A stretch of DNA of 63,136 nt from Ignavibacteriota bacterium (GTDB taxonomy: Bacteria; Bacteroidota; Ignavibacteria; Kapaibacteriales; UBA2268): positions 1-63,136 of the forward strand of contig JAGXGG010000073.1 in NCBI GenBank assembly GCA_024636855.1, in the 5' to 3' direction. Made by a program: the position numbers and the translations under genes. Below are positions 45,885-55,753 of this stretch, piece after piece. The notes under the pieces were generated by a model. It saw only the letters and a list, made by a program, of their open reading frames with translations, was not told where the DNA came from and searched no databases. Every line of letters starts with the position of its first letter. Within the stretch, counting starts at the first letter, position 1.

Positions 45885-46843
45885 TACCTTTTCAAAATTT
45901 TAATTATTTGATTATTGATAAATAAGTAATATACACCACTTGGTTCGTTACTGATATCTAGTTGCCTAATATCGTTCATTTTCGTATCAATTAATGTTCT
46001 ACCTAAATTATTTATGAGTTTAACATTTAGAATTTTAGTGTCAGTATTTACATTAATAATACCATTAGAAGGATTCGGATAAACTCTAAATTTATTCATT
46101 TTCTCATCTTCAACGCTTATAAAGTTACAACCACTCATAACTTCAATTATAGAATTACAATTCTTAGAATTATTATTAAAATCAAATTCTGCATAGTTTC
46201 TTAAGAAACAGATACCTATAACTGCACAAGCTGAAAGTTTAGGATTATTGCTTATTCTAAGTTTTGATTTTTCTATTTTTTTCCCAGTAAATTTGAAACC
46301 ATCAACGGAACGAAGAGATTCTAATCCATGTAAAGCTTCCAAATTATTATTATCTGTTATTTCTAAATCACCTTTTAACGAATCTAGATTATGTATTCCC
46401 CATAGATCAGTTAATTTATCATTTGATTTGATATAAAAGTACCCCACTTCATCAATGTGAGAATACGATTCAGCACCAATTTGAATTAAACCACTTAGTC
46501 CATTTAAACTAGTTATCGAGTTATTATTTATTATAGCAATCCCAAAGCCTACCGAAGATATATTATGCAGGCCTATTAGACTAATCAAATTAGTATTCTT
46601 AACTATTAGTACACCACTTAGTTTGCTAATATTTCCCAAGGGTTCTAACGAGATAATTTCACCATTAAGAGGTTCAATGATTATAGAACCATTTAAATTA
46701 GAACAATTAGGGTATTCCAACGCAAATTTATCAATATCATTCTGACTATAAAAGTAGAGTGTATCTCCTTCGAAACATTCGTTTGAATAAAGATTTGAAA
46801 ATGACATTGTTAGAAGAGTAAGAAGTAGTAAAAGATGTTTCAT
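45884..46843 (-). CDS. Secreted receptor-L-domain-like (leucine-rich) protein with T9SS sorting domain
   Basis: 319 residues from the Met that opens the signal peptide MKHLLLLLTLLTMSFSNLYS; a start 30 bp earlier would add a charged leader and is less likely. The body has repeat phrases typical of receptor-L domains: ISLEPLGNISKLSGVLIVKN, LISLIGLHNIS, ITSLNGLSGL, LTDLWGIHNLDSLKGDLEI, LEALHGLESL. C-terminal sorting domain FRVYPNPSNGIINVN... EPSGVYYLFINN. Probably a surface adhesin-like protein. Its 3' end touches the right direct repeat. Confidence 0.8.
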   Translation of the reverse strand: MKHLLLLLTLLTMSFSNLYSNECFEGDTLYFYSQNDIDKFALEYPNCSNLNGSIIIEPLNGEIISLEPLGNISKLSGVLIVKNTNLISLIGLHNISSVGFGIAIINNNSITSLNGLSGLIQIGAESYSHIDEVGYFYIKSNDKLTDLWGIHNLDSLKGDLEITDNNNLEALHGLESLRSVDGFKFTGKKIEKSKLRISNNPKLSACAVIGICFLRNYAEFDFNNNSKNCNSIIEVMSGCNFISVEDEKMNKFRVYPNPSNGIINVNTDTKILNVKLINNLGRTLIDTKMNDIRQLDISNEPSGVYYLFINNQIIKILKR

Positions 46844-46902
46844 AGCATTTCCTTTGAATTGTTTTACTTTCAAATTATTAAATAATTCGCTTTAATACAA
46901 AT

Positions 46903-47442
46903 TTACTTCACTCTATCAGGGTTGTCTTTTGCGAATTGGGACCAGTTTGAAACTTTCTTTTTATTAGAGTTTCCTAGCTTCAGGCAATGACATATTGCAA
47001 TTGCTAGTGCATCAGTCGAATCTAAAAATTCTGGAGTCTCAGTTATACTTAGTATTTTCTTGACCATAAACTGTACTTGCTCTTTACCCGCTTTGCCTTT
47101 ACCAGTTACTGATTTTTTGATTTCATTTGGAGAATACTCAAAAACAGGTAACTCATTTTGTGTAGCTGAGAGTATAGCGACAGCCCTAGCATGGGATAAC
47201 TTTACTAATGATTGTACATTTTTAGCATAGAATATAGTCTCGAAAGCACTTATATCAGGATTAGTCCGCTTAATAATCCTATCAACGGAATCATTGAGTA
47301 TTTTTAATCGACCATTGAAATCTTCAGATTGTATCTTTGCTTTTATTACTCCATATTCGACAAGTTTGAAACTATTCCCCTCCATATCTACAACACCATA
47401 GCCGCAGATAACAGAACCGGGGTCTATACCAATCACCCTCAT
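46903..47442 (-). CDS. ruvC: Crossover junction endodeoxyribonuclease RuvC
   Basis: 179 residues. The four acidic catalytic residues are in place: Asp7 (VIGIDPGS), Glu68 (SAFETIF), Asp141 and Asp144 (DSTDALAIAICH). It resolves Holliday junctions with RuvAB, which are not in the window. Its ATG overlaps the yebC stop by one base (TAATG), so the genes form an operon. Confidence 0.95.
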   Translation of the reverse strand: MRVIGIDPGSVICGYGVVDMEGNSFKLVEYGVIKAKIQSEDFNGRLKILNDSVDRIIKRTNPDISAFETIFYAKNVQSLVKLSHARAVAILSATQNELPVFEYSPNEIKKSVTGKGKAGKEQVQFMVKKILSITETPEFLDSTDALAIAICHCLKLGNSNKKKVSNWSQFAKDNPDRVK

Positions 47443-48194
47443 TATAAATCCAACTGATCAAAAACGGAATCATCTATATCAGCATTATTATAAACATTCT
47501 GTACGTCATCTACTTCTTCCATTTTATCTAAGAACAGCATTACTTTCTTTGCAATAGAAACATCCGTTATCTTTACCTTGTTCTTAGCTATATATTCTAA
47601 TTGGCTATCTTCTATTTCGAAGATACTTTTGTCGAAATAGTCATTGACTGTGTTGTAATCCGTCATTGCACAGATTATTCTAGATGTTTCTGGGCTATAC
47701 TCTACGTCTTCCCCACCAGCTTCAAGTGCTTCCATCATCAAATCCTCTTCGCTTGCTCCTGAAGTCTTTATAGTAACAACTCCCTTTCTATCGAAATTCC
47801 AAGCAACTGAGTTAGTCTCACCCATATTCCCATCATATTTGCTAAAGGAAGCTCTAACCTCTGAAACTGTTCTATTCTTATTATCTGAGATAGTTTCTAC
47901 TATTATAGCAACACCATTTGGTCCATAACCTTCGTATCTATACTCTTCGAAGGCTTGACCTTCCAACTCACCTGTACCTTTTTTAATAGCACGTTCGATG
48001 TTGTCTTTAGGCATATCATTATCACGAGCCTTTTTGACAGCCAAACGTAGGCGAGGGTTCATATCAGTATCACCACCACCTTCACGAGCAGCTATAGTTA
48101 TCTCCTTACCCATCTGAGTGAATATTTTTCCTTTTAGGGCGTCTTGTCTTCCTTTTCTATGCTTTATATTGGCCCATTTACTATGTCCTGCCAT
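47442..48194 (-). CDS. YebC/PmpR family protein (TACO1-like)
   Basis: 250 residues, the usual size. MAGHSKWANIKHRKGRQDA, KKGTGELEG and YEGYGPNGVAIIVE are family hallmarks. YebC proteins act as transcription regulators in some bacteria and help ribosomes through proline-rich stretches in others. First gene of the yebC-ruvC operon; a TATTTTTG box lies 46 bp upstream. Confidence 0.95.
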   Translation of the reverse strand: MAGHSKWANIKHRKGRQDALKGKIFTQMGKEITIAAREGGGDTDMNPRLRLAVKKARDNDMPKDNIERAIKKGTGELEGQAFEEYRYEGYGPNGVAIIVETISDNKNRTVSEVRASFSKYDGNMGETNSVAWNFDRKGVVTIKTSGASEEDLMMEALEAGGEDVEYSPETSRIICAMTDYNTVNDYFDKSIFEIEDSQLEYIAKNKVKITDVSIAKKVMLFLDKMEEVDDVQNVYNNADIDDSVFDQLDL

Positions 48195-48240
48195 CTTATC
48201 TCTTCCTTAATATTTTACTTTTTTATTTAATAGTAGTTCA

Positions 48241-48248
48241 CAAAAATA
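48241..48248 (-). promoter_or_regulatory. Putative -7 promoter element (TATTTTTG) of the yebC-ruvC operon
   Basis: TAnnTTTG match on the minus strand, 46 bp before the yebC ATG, and between that gene and the helicase gene. Confidence 0.4.
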
Positions 48249-48256
48249 CAAAATCA

Positions 48257-51200
48257 TCAATTTTCTTTTACTAACAAATCTATAAATTTTTTGTAAATCG
48301 GTGATTGTTCAAGTACTTCTCGGCAGCCTGTTACATATAGCCGCTGCTTTGCCCTAGTGATAGCCACATTTAACTTTCTATCTATGTCGATATCGTCTAT
48401 TTTTACGGTTGAGGACATATTAAGTATATGATGAGGTTTATTTACAGCAAACGAAATAAAAATAATATCTCTCTCACTTCCTTGGAACCTTTCAACAGTA
48501 TCTACTGCTACTTTATCACGAAGTTCATAAGGCAATTTATTTTTTATCAATGCACATTGACTTCTGAAAGGACTGATTACACCAATTTCAAGGTTTTCTG
48601 TTTCCTTGGCTTTCGATAATTCAATAATAGAATTAACTATGTATTCAGCTTCAGCATAATTAATATATGGTGTAAGTTCAGATTCAACATTGTGAAATTC
48701 CAATTTTTCTATAGTATTATTTTGAGAAGATAGTCTTTGCAATTTCCCCTGATAGAATAGCACATTCGCTAATTCCATAATACTCTCACCCATTCTTCCT
48801 TGATGAGTAAGCATTCCGTGAGAATGTTCCCATCTTTTTTTCTTTGCATTCCGAAGCATTCTTTGGAAATAAGATTCTGATAGATTTTTAAGTTCAATTT
48901 CTTCTAGTAGCTCATTTTCTATCTTGAAATTGGATTCTGCTTGGTTTACAATTGCTGGTAACTGCTTCTCATCGCCTATCATTATGTACTTTTGGGAGTA
49001 ATTAATTATTTTTATGATGAATGGCTCTAGTATTTGTGCCGCCTCATCTATTACAGCTAAACCAAACTTCTTTAATTTAAAAAGTTCTTGGTGAGAAAGC
49101 AAAGAGGATACAGTAGAAACTACAACCCTAGTATTATGGAACTTCTCTTTTAGCTCTGCACTATTATAATCATTGCTCATATTAGAAAGAAGCACATCTT
49201 CGTGTTCCGAAGACTCTCTAGAGCCTAATCGAATAAAGTCAATGTCTGTTCGTTCTTTCAACACCGAGCAAATCTGATCAACTGCTCGATTAGTATACGC
49301 TGTTAATAATATACTTTCATTAGTATTATTAAAATAGTATTCTAATATAGCTCTTAGTACAAATGAAGTCTTACCAGTTCCAGGAGGACCTTGTATTAAA
49401 TAATAATTATTAGCTGAAATAGCAGCCTTTACCACTTCTTTTTGCTTCTCATTTAGGTAGTTACATTCGAACTGTATATCATTTATAGTCTGTTCTGTTT
49501 TACCAATTTTAACGTCGAATTCTGAATCATCTATGAAATCAAATATAACTGACGGCAATTTTTTATACGAGTGCTCTAGGAAATCACTCTCGATTGCCCA
49601 ACTGCTGTATTGTTCTAAGAATTTCTTACCGAGTAATTTATTCCTTAAACTAATAACAAGATGAGTTTTATCAATGAACTTTATCACTCCTTTGAGCAAT
49701 TGTTCTCTGAGTAATAATGTATTCCCTTCATCAGTTGTAGGGTATATTACGACTTGATCCCCAACTCGGAAGTTTACATCGCTAGCATCATATCTATCAA
49801 ACCGAAGATGATAATTATCAAAATTTGATTCTTCCTGATTTAATTTTAACGAGGGTAAAGTATTACGATTATTTATTTTCCGCTCTTCTAACCAAAGATT
49901 ACTATATGCTCTATCTGGATTTTCAGAATATTTACCAACTTTGTTGCTTATCAATTCACGAAAGACGAATGAGAGCATTTCTTTTAGATACTCATGAGCA
50001 AGAGTTGATGATTTGTTCAACTTCTCTATAAAAGTGTCTATGTCCTTTTGCCAATAGCTCGGAGGGAATTTTTCTAACTCCGTTACTAAATTACCAATTG
50101 AGCTATAATTGCCACTGGCCAAATCGAAATAGAGTCCGACTATTCTATTACGAAGGTCTATAATCTCATGGAAATTGCCTGCCAATATAGGTGCATTTCT
50201 AAACGGTCGTTTGTCATCTTTAGCATAGTAAATAGAAGAGTTACCATATCTCTCAGCATAAACAGATTTCAATATAAGATTATAGCAGCTCGCTTGCACA
50301 TAATGATTTCTCCAAGTAGATAAAGAGTATGCAACGTCGTTACCAGTTCTGATAGGTACGTTTTTAGTAGGAAACCCTCCTGATTTGAGCTCTATTACCT
50401 CTTTTTTGTTGGAATCGCCCACATCTACCACCATTGCATCTAATCGCCCTTGTAACCCATATTCTGGAGATATAAAGCTCGGTTCTATAAAGGTCTCCCC
50501 TTTAGGAATATCAGTAATTGTTCGTTTTAGCTTTTGGTAAATTAACTCTACATCATTATTTATATTTCCAATACTCTGTTTATCAAATTTATCTAGATAT
50601 ATATTCTGTAGAGGAGATTTGGATAACTCATTTTCAATATATAGTTCACTGTCTATCTCCTCTTCAGCTATCATAGCATCGAAAAGATTATTGATTATAT
50701 TACCTACCATCATAGGAGTAGAAGGATAAGAGACGCTCAACCAATTAAGCAATGCAAAATATTCAGATTGACCGTTATTCTGGAAACATCCTGCAATTTC
50801 AGTTACATCTATCAGATAATCACTTTCGTAGACAAGGAAAGTATTGGGATTGCAGTAGAAGACACTATAACCACTTTTCTCATGATGTTTTTCTACTTCT
50901 AAAACATTTATCTCACTATATGGTTTTACATATTGCCAAAGTGATTCCCAAGTTCGATTTAGATATATAGCAACTTTTCCTATTTCTTCGCTTTCACCAA
51001 ATATAATCTTATTCTCATTATCAGGTTTACTCTTTGCAGTAACTACTAATTTGAAAGATTTGAACTCTGCTTCTGGAGAATGAGTATAAGTTAATATCGG
51101 TTCTTCGGCCAGGAATTTCTTTAATTCACTATCTGAAATTCCCTCAGTAGTGATATCAAGCATTACAAGTGATATACGGAATGAAGATTCCATATCTTCT

Positions 51201-51484
51201 TTAGAACAGTAAAGAGTAGGTGTTGAGATTAACTTACTTATGTATTTGCGATAATTATTGATTTTGTCAATCAATTCTTGGTGCAAATTCAACTTATTGT
51301 ATAGGTATAATAATTTGGCGTGTAGCCCAGAGAAATAAGATTTTTCTTCTATAACAGCTGTGTTTACTATATGTTTGAAAATATCATACGCCTGCAAAGT
51401 GCGAAACGTATGTGTATTTTCAAAATCATTTAGCTTTAGCTTTATTTCCTCTTCGAAAGAAAGTGCTTTTTCATTAGCTATCAT
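48257..51484 (-). CDS. Dna2-like PD-(D/E)XK nuclease–SF1B helicase
   Basis: 1,075 residues from the ATG 1 bp past the recJ stop; an ATG 54 bp earlier would overlap recJ and is less likely. A ~340-residue N-terminal region precedes a RecB-type nuclease core (GLQGRLDAMVVDVG then KEVIELKSGG, about 350-375). The SF1 helicase follows: Walker A QGPPGTGKTSF (near 696), Walker B VIDEAAQILEP (near 815), IMIGDEKQLPAIV, and motif VI NVAITRAKQRL (near 1046). Domain order matches eukaryotic Dna2. Expected to process DNA ends or flaps together with RecJ. Confidence 0.85.
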   Translation of the reverse strand: MIANEKALSFEEEIKLKLNDFENTHTFRTLQAYDIFKHIVNTAVIEEKSYFSGLHAKLLYLYNKLNLHQELIDKINNYRKYISKLISTPTLYCSKEDMESSFRISLVMLDITTEGISDSELKKFLAEEPILTYTHSPEAEFKSFKLVVTAKSKPDNENKIIFGESEEIGKVAIYLNRTWESLWQYVKPYSEINVLEVEKHHEKSGYSVFYCNPNTFLVYESDYLIDVTEIAGCFQNNGQSEYFALLNWLSVSYPSTPMMVGNIINNLFDAMIAEEEIDSELYIENELSKSPLQNIYLDKFDKQSIGNINNDVELIYQKLKRTITDIPKGETFIEPSFISPEYGLQGRLDAMVVDVGDSNKKEVIELKSGGFPTKNVPIRTGNDVAYSLSTWRNHYVQASCYNLILKSVYAERYGNSSIYYAKDDKRPFRNAPILAGNFHEIIDLRNRIVGLYFDLASGNYSSIGNLVTELEKFPPSYWQKDIDTFIEKLNKSSTLAHEYLKEMLSFVFRELISNKVGKYSENPDRAYSNLWLEERKINNRNTLPSLKLNQEESNFDNYHLRFDRYDASDVNFRVGDQVVIYPTTDEGNTLLLREQLLKGVIKFIDKTHLVISLRNKLLGKKFLEQYSSWAIESDFLEHSYKKLPSVIFDFIDDSEFDVKIGKTEQTINDIQFECNYLNEKQKEVVKAAISANNYYLIQGPPGTGKTSFVLRAILEYYFNNTNESILLTAYTNRAVDQICSVLKERTDIDFIRLGSRESSEHEDVLLSNMSNDYNSAELKEKFHNTRVVVSTVSSLLSHQELFKLKKFGLAVIDEAAQILEPFIIKIINYSQKYIMIGDEKQLPAIVNQAESNFKIENELLEEIELKNLSESYFQRMLRNAKKKRWEHSHGMLTHQGRMGESIMELANVLFYQGKLQRLSSQNNTIEKLEFHNVESELTPYINYAEAEYIVNSIIELSKAKETENLEIGVISPFRSQCALIKNKLPYELRDKVAVDTVERFQGSERDIIFISFAVNKPHHILNMSSTVKIDDIDIDRKLNVAITRAKQRLYVTGCREVLEQSPIYKKFIDLLVKEN

Positions 51485-51485
51485 T

Positions 51486-53213
51486 CTAATCTTCGGGCTT
51501 AATATCTCGGATAAATAGTTGTGGCGTATTTTGCCCATTGAAAGTATTTATCTCTAAATTGTAGAGTATGTTGAATGGTTTCCCAGTCGTAACTATATCA
51601 TATTTATTAGCTAATCCGAATGCAATAGCATCTATAGCAAAATTGTTTTGGAATGCTCTGAATTTCAAATTATTCTGCCCTACTATTTTAACTCCATTCG
51701 ATGAAGTTACACCTTTAGAGAAGAAAATTGGCTTGTAATTAGCATAACCATAAGGTGCAAATTTATTGAGCGAAGAAATGAAATTCGGTGATAATTCATT
51801 TAGCTTTAGTTCAGAATCTATTTCCATCTCGTGAGTTAACATATCCGAAGATATATTTTCATCTGCACACGAATTAATAATTTTTCTTAATTCAGGAACA
51901 TCAGATTCTTTTAAAGTAAGTCCAGCAGCATGACGATGACCTCCAAACTCTATCAAAAGATGAGAAGCTCTTTTCAATGCAGCGTATATATCAAAATTAT
52001 TTGGACTACGGCATGAACCTTTCGCATAGCCATGGATAGTTGTCATCAATACAGTAGGTACGTTAAATCTATCTACTAAACGGGAAGCAACAATACCAAT
52101 AACTCCAGCATGCCAATGTGGCTGATGTACTACTAATGATCTTGCACCATCTTGAAGTTGCTTTTCAGCTATAGGAATCGCTTCTTCAAAAGTCTGTTGA
52201 TCGATGTATCTTCTCTTTCTATTTTCGTCTTCTAGCTGTTGAGCTATTTGAAAAGCATGAATTTCATCATCTTGTATCATCATATTTACAGAACGGAGCG
52301 CTTCACCCATACGTCCGGCAGCATTTATAATAGGAGCAACGGCAAATACAATATTAGTAGCAGTGATGGAACCAATCTTAAGATTTGTACAATGAATAAG
52401 GCCTTTTAGACCAGGTCTAGTATTCTCGTTGATTTTCTTCAAACCATAATAAACGAGTGTCCTATTCTCCCCTATTAAAGGGACCATATCGGCCGCACTA
52501 GCCATAGCAACAAAATCTAAATATTCGTAAGCTTTTTCAGGAATACCTAATGTTTGAGCTAAACCTTGTATAAGTTTGAATACTACTCCACAAGCAGCTA
52601 AGCTTTTGAATGGATATTCGCAATCTTTTCTGATAGGGTCTAATATAGCGTAAGCTTCTGGTAGTTCGTCGCTAGGTTCATGGTGGTCACAGATAATAAA
52701 ATCCATACCAGCTTTTTTTACATCTTGTGCTATTTTAATAGCAGTAATTCCGACGTCAACGGTGATTAATAATGTTGCACCGAATTCCTTCGCACCCTTG
52801 AGACTACGTTCTGACAAGCCGTACCCATCCTGAAATCTGTCAGGAATGAAGAACTGAACTTTACATCCTAGATTTTCGAGGAACTTACATAGAGCAGCAG
52901 TGCTGCAAGTCCCATCGACATCATAATCACCATGAATCCAAATTGATTCTTTGTCTTCTCGAGCTCTTAGTATACGTTCAACTGCCTTATCCATATCTTT
53001 CATTAAGAAAGGGTCATGGATATTTTGCTTTGAAGGTACAAAGAATTTATTCGCGTCTTCGGGCGTATTTATACCCCTTCCAACTAAAACTCTTCCCAAA
53101 GTCTTTGGTATTTTAAGTGATCTTGCTAAGTTGTGTACTGTTTCTTCATTTGGTTTATCTTTAAATTTCCAACGATAATACAAATTATAACCGATTATTT
53201 TATATTTTAGCAA
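51486..53213 (-). CDS. recJ: Single-stranded-DNA-specific exonuclease RecJ
   Basis: 575 residues. DHH-family motifs: WIHGDYDVDGTCSTAAL (DYDVDG 96-101), LITVDVGI, IICDHHEPSDELPEA, and GGHRHAAGLTL of the DHHA1 domain. It degrades single-stranded DNA 5' to 3' in recombination and mismatch repair. First gene of a probable recJ–Dna2-like operon (1-bp gap). The first ~13 residues are poorly conserved, so the exact start is less certain. Confidence 0.95.
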   Translation of the reverse strand: MLKYKIIGYNLYYRWKFKDKPNEETVHNLARSLKIPKTLGRVLVGRGINTPEDANKFFVPSKQNIHDPFLMKDMDKAVERILRAREDKESIWIHGDYDVDGTCSTAALCKFLENLGCKVQFFIPDRFQDGYGLSERSLKGAKEFGATLLITVDVGITAIKIAQDVKKAGMDFIICDHHEPSDELPEAYAILDPIRKDCEYPFKSLAACGVVFKLIQGLAQTLGIPEKAYEYLDFVAMASAADMVPLIGENRTLVYYGLKKINENTRPGLKGLIHCTNLKIGSITATNIVFAVAPIINAAGRMGEALRSVNMMIQDDEIHAFQIAQQLEDENRKRRYIDQQTFEEAIPIAEKQLQDGARSLVVHQPHWHAGVIGIVASRLVDRFNVPTVLMTTIHGYAKGSCRSPNNFDIYAALKRASHLLIEFGGHRHAAGLTLKESDVPELRKIINSCADENISSDMLTHEMEIDSELKLNELSPNFISSLNKFAPYGYANYKPIFFSKGVTSSNGVKIVGQNNLKFRAFQNNFAIDAIAFGLANKYDIVTTGKPFNILYNLEINTFNGQNTPQLFIRDIKPED

Positions 53214-53279
53214 ATCTAACGAATTAATATAATCCTAACAAGTAAAAGTGTGTAGATAATTACACACCGGCGAAAAAAT

Positions 53280-54290
53280 ATGGCTCAAAACAAGAAAAAC
53301 CAACAAAAGTTCAGTAAAGAACCTTTTAGAAAGTCAAAATCTGTTAAAAGAATATTGACTAAAAAGAGTGGGAAAATACCAGAGGATGCCAGAAAAGGCA
53401 CTATTTATTTAGCATTAGGTTCTAATTACAAGGTAAAAGATGATGAAACTAATGAATTTGTTGAATGTATATTGGGTGGTACTGTAATAACACCATACGA
53501 AAATATCAACGTTGCTGCAGTAGGAGACAAAGTACATTTTCAATCTTTAGAGCAGAATAATCAAGGTGTAATATTAGAAATAAGAGAAAGATACAGTAAG
53601 TTATCCCGAGAGTCGGTCAAAAAGACAGATAATGAACAGATTATAGCTGCTAATATAGACCAAATACTAATATTTATGTCAGTTGCAGATCCCTATTATA
53701 ATAAAGGTTTAATTGATAGATATCTAATTTCATCTGAGATGTATGATATACCAACTATTATATGTTTCAACAAAATTGAGCTAATGGATTTGACATTGAT
53801 AAAAGAAGATTTACAACCATATCAAGATTTGGGATATGGACTTATATTTATATCTATGGAAGAAAGAAAAAATCTTAATGAAATAGATTCAAAACTTGCC
53901 GGTAAGACGACATTAGTTACTGGTCCTTCTGGAGTAGGGAAATCTACTTTTATTAATTATATATTAGGTGAAGATATTTTGGCAGTTGGTAAAGTATCTG
54001 CCAAGCACATGAAAGGAAAACACACTACTAGTTTTGTACAAATGTTTGATGTAAACGAAAATACAAGGATTGTTGATTCCCCAGGGTTGAGAGAATTAGC
54101 TATTTGGAATTTTGATAAACTAGAACTCCAAATGTATTTCAAAGACTTTACAGGATACAGGGAAGAATGTAAATTTATCCCTTGTACACATACTCATGAA
54201 CCGGGTTGTATGGTCAAAGATGCAGTAGAAGAAGGTGAAATAGATATAGAAAGATACCAGTCATATTTATCAATTTTAGAAACTTTATAA
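53280..54290 (+). CDS. rsgA: Ribosome small subunit-dependent GTPase RsgA
   Basis: 336 residues. A Lys/Arg-rich tail (1-38) and OB-fold are followed by the circularly permuted GTPase: FNKIEL (G4), TGPSGVGKSTF (G1, near 214), KHTTS (G2) and DSPGLREL (G3). The C-terminal zinc site has C-PCTHTHEPGC. It matures the 30S subunit. It is divergent from recJ over 66 bp; no strong terminator was seen after it. Confidence 0.95.
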   Translation: MAQNKKNQQKFSKEPFRKSKSVKRILTKKSGKIPEDARKGTIYLALGSNYKVKDDETNEFVECILGGTVITPYENINVAAVGDKVHFQSLEQNNQGVILEIRERYSKLSRESVKKTDNEQIIAANIDQILIFMSVADPYYNKGLIDRYLISSEMYDIPTIICFNKIELMDLTLIKEDLQPYQDLGYGLIFISMEERKNLNEIDSKLAGKTTLVTGPSGVGKSTFINYILGEDILAVGKVSAKHMKGKHTTSFVQMFDVNENTRIVDSPGLRELAIWNFDKLELQMYFKDFTGYREECKFIPCTHTHEPGCMVKDAVEEGEIDIERYQSYLSILETL

Positions 54291-54422
54291 CAATAGGACT
54301 GCTAATGCTTTTAAAATTTGGGTTTTTTATTTAATTTGTGAAAATAATTGGAATCACTCTGAAGTTTATAATAATTCCGTGTGAATTTCGATATAAGAAG
54401 AAACCACAAAAATATATCTGAT

Positions 54423-55697
54423 ATGAATTTACAATCTCAATTAGAAGTAGTTAAGCTAAACGATGAGCGTCAAGAGAAAATATACAAAGAGCTTCTGGAC
54501 AAAGATACAGAGCTAATATTTGATGATGCTTTAGATAATGATATGGTCTTGAACATGGGCCCTCAGCACCCTGCTACGCACGGTGTACTGCGAGTATTAT
54601 TACGTATGGATGGTGAAACTATCATCAAGTGTGTACCTGAACTTGGCTATCTTCATAGAGGATATGAAAAATTAGCTGAGAACACTACATATCATGAGTT
54701 TATCCCCCACACAGATAGATTAGACTATTTGGCTCCTATGATGAATAACGTAGCCATAGCATTAGCTATCGAAAATTCTATGGGAATAGACACACCAACT
54801 AGAGCAAAATGGGTAAGAGTATTAGTATCTGAGTTAGCACGTATTTCATCGCATTTGATGGCAATGGGTGCGACTTGTATGGATACTGGTGCATTAACTT
54901 TATTACTATGGGCATTTACTGAAAGAGAAAAACTATACGATATATTTGAGAAAATTTGTGGAGCAAGATTCACTACTAGTTACACACGTATTGGTGGTGT
55001 AGCAAATGATATAGACGATGAAACATTAGCGCATATCAGATCATGGGCTAACCAATTCCCTGCTGAATTAGAATATTTTGGTAAAGTAGTTCACAAAAAT
55101 AGAATATTCGTAGATCGTATGGCAGGAGTAGGTGTAATGACTGCTCAGCAATGTATAGATCTCGGTCTAACTGGTCCAGTACTTCGTGGCTCTGGTGTGA
55201 GCAGAGATTTAAGAAGAGATGACCCATATTTAGTATATCCAGAATTAGATTTCGATGTGATCACTGAGAATGATGGTGATACAATGGCTAGATACATGGT
55301 TAGAATCAGAGAAATGAGTGAATCATTGAAGATAATACATCAAGTATTAGACAAAATGCCAAAAGGTGAAATAAGAGCAAATATACCAAATAAGACTTTA
55401 CCTAGAAAAGCAGATGTATATACTAAGATGGAAGAGATGATTTCCGATTTCATGCTTGTTAATTATGGAGCTGCTCCAGAAGTAGGTGAAACTTATACTG
55501 CAATCGAATCACCAAAAGGCGAGCTTGGCTTCTTCATAGTTTCAGATGGAACGGGTCACCCTTGGAAATTAAAAATTCGTTCTGCATGCGCATCGAATCT
55601 GCAAGGTTTAGCACCTATGGCAGAAGGCTCAATGCTTTCTGACGTAGTTGCAATTATCGGATCGATTGACCCGATTATGGGCGAAGCCGATAAATAA
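54423..55697 (+). CDS. nuoD: NADH-quinone oxidoreductase subunit D (NuoD), stand-alone
   Basis: 424 residues from the internal ATG; the longer frame would need a GTG 42 bp earlier and add an unlikely leader. Conserved features: NMGPQHPATHGVLRVLLRMDGE, ELGYLHRGYEKLAE, RVLVSELARISSHLM, GGVANDI, and the C-terminal SMLSDVVAIIGSIDPIMGEADK. It is the 49-kDa core subunit of complex I that helps form the quinone site. No other nuo gene is within the window; neighbours are rsgA and trmH-like. Confidence 0.95.
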   Translation: MNLQSQLEVVKLNDERQEKIYKELLDKDTELIFDDALDNDMVLNMGPQHPATHGVLRVLLRMDGETIIKCVPELGYLHRGYEKLAENTTYHEFIPHTDRLDYLAPMMNNVAIALAIENSMGIDTPTRAKWVRVLVSELARISSHLMAMGATCMDTGALTLLLWAFTEREKLYDIFEKICGARFTTSYTRIGGVANDIDDETLAHIRSWANQFPAELEYFGKVVHKNRIFVDRMAGVGVMTAQQCIDLGLTGPVLRGSGVSRDLRRDDPYLVYPELDFDVITENDGDTMARYMVRIREMSESLKIIHQVLDKMPKGEIRANIPNKTLPRKADVYTKMEEMISDFMLVNYGAAPEVGETYTAIESPKGELGFFIVSDGTGHPWKLKIRSACASNLQGLAPMAEGSMLSDVVAIIGSIDPIMGEADK

Positions 55698-55717
55698 AGA
55701 TTAAGAAAACTAATTAC

Positions 55718-55748
55718 AAAGCAGTCCCCCTAAAAGGACTGCTTTTTT
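55718..55748 (+). terminator. Terminator after nuoD
   Basis: AAAGCAGTCC / GGACTGCTTT stem around a CCCTAAAA-type loop, ending in a six-base T run at 55743-55748. The trmH-like ATG at 55754 is only 5 bp further. Confidence 0.85.
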
Positions 55749-55753
55749 ATGTT

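Noticed and set aside
51485-51538. Longer start of the Dna2-like gene
   Set aside because: It overlaps recJ by 53 bp; the ATG at 51484 lies 1 bp after the recJ stop, the usual coupled arrangement.
54381-54422. GTG start for nuoD
   Set aside because: The extra 14 residues are not NuoD-like and an ATG follows at the expected place.
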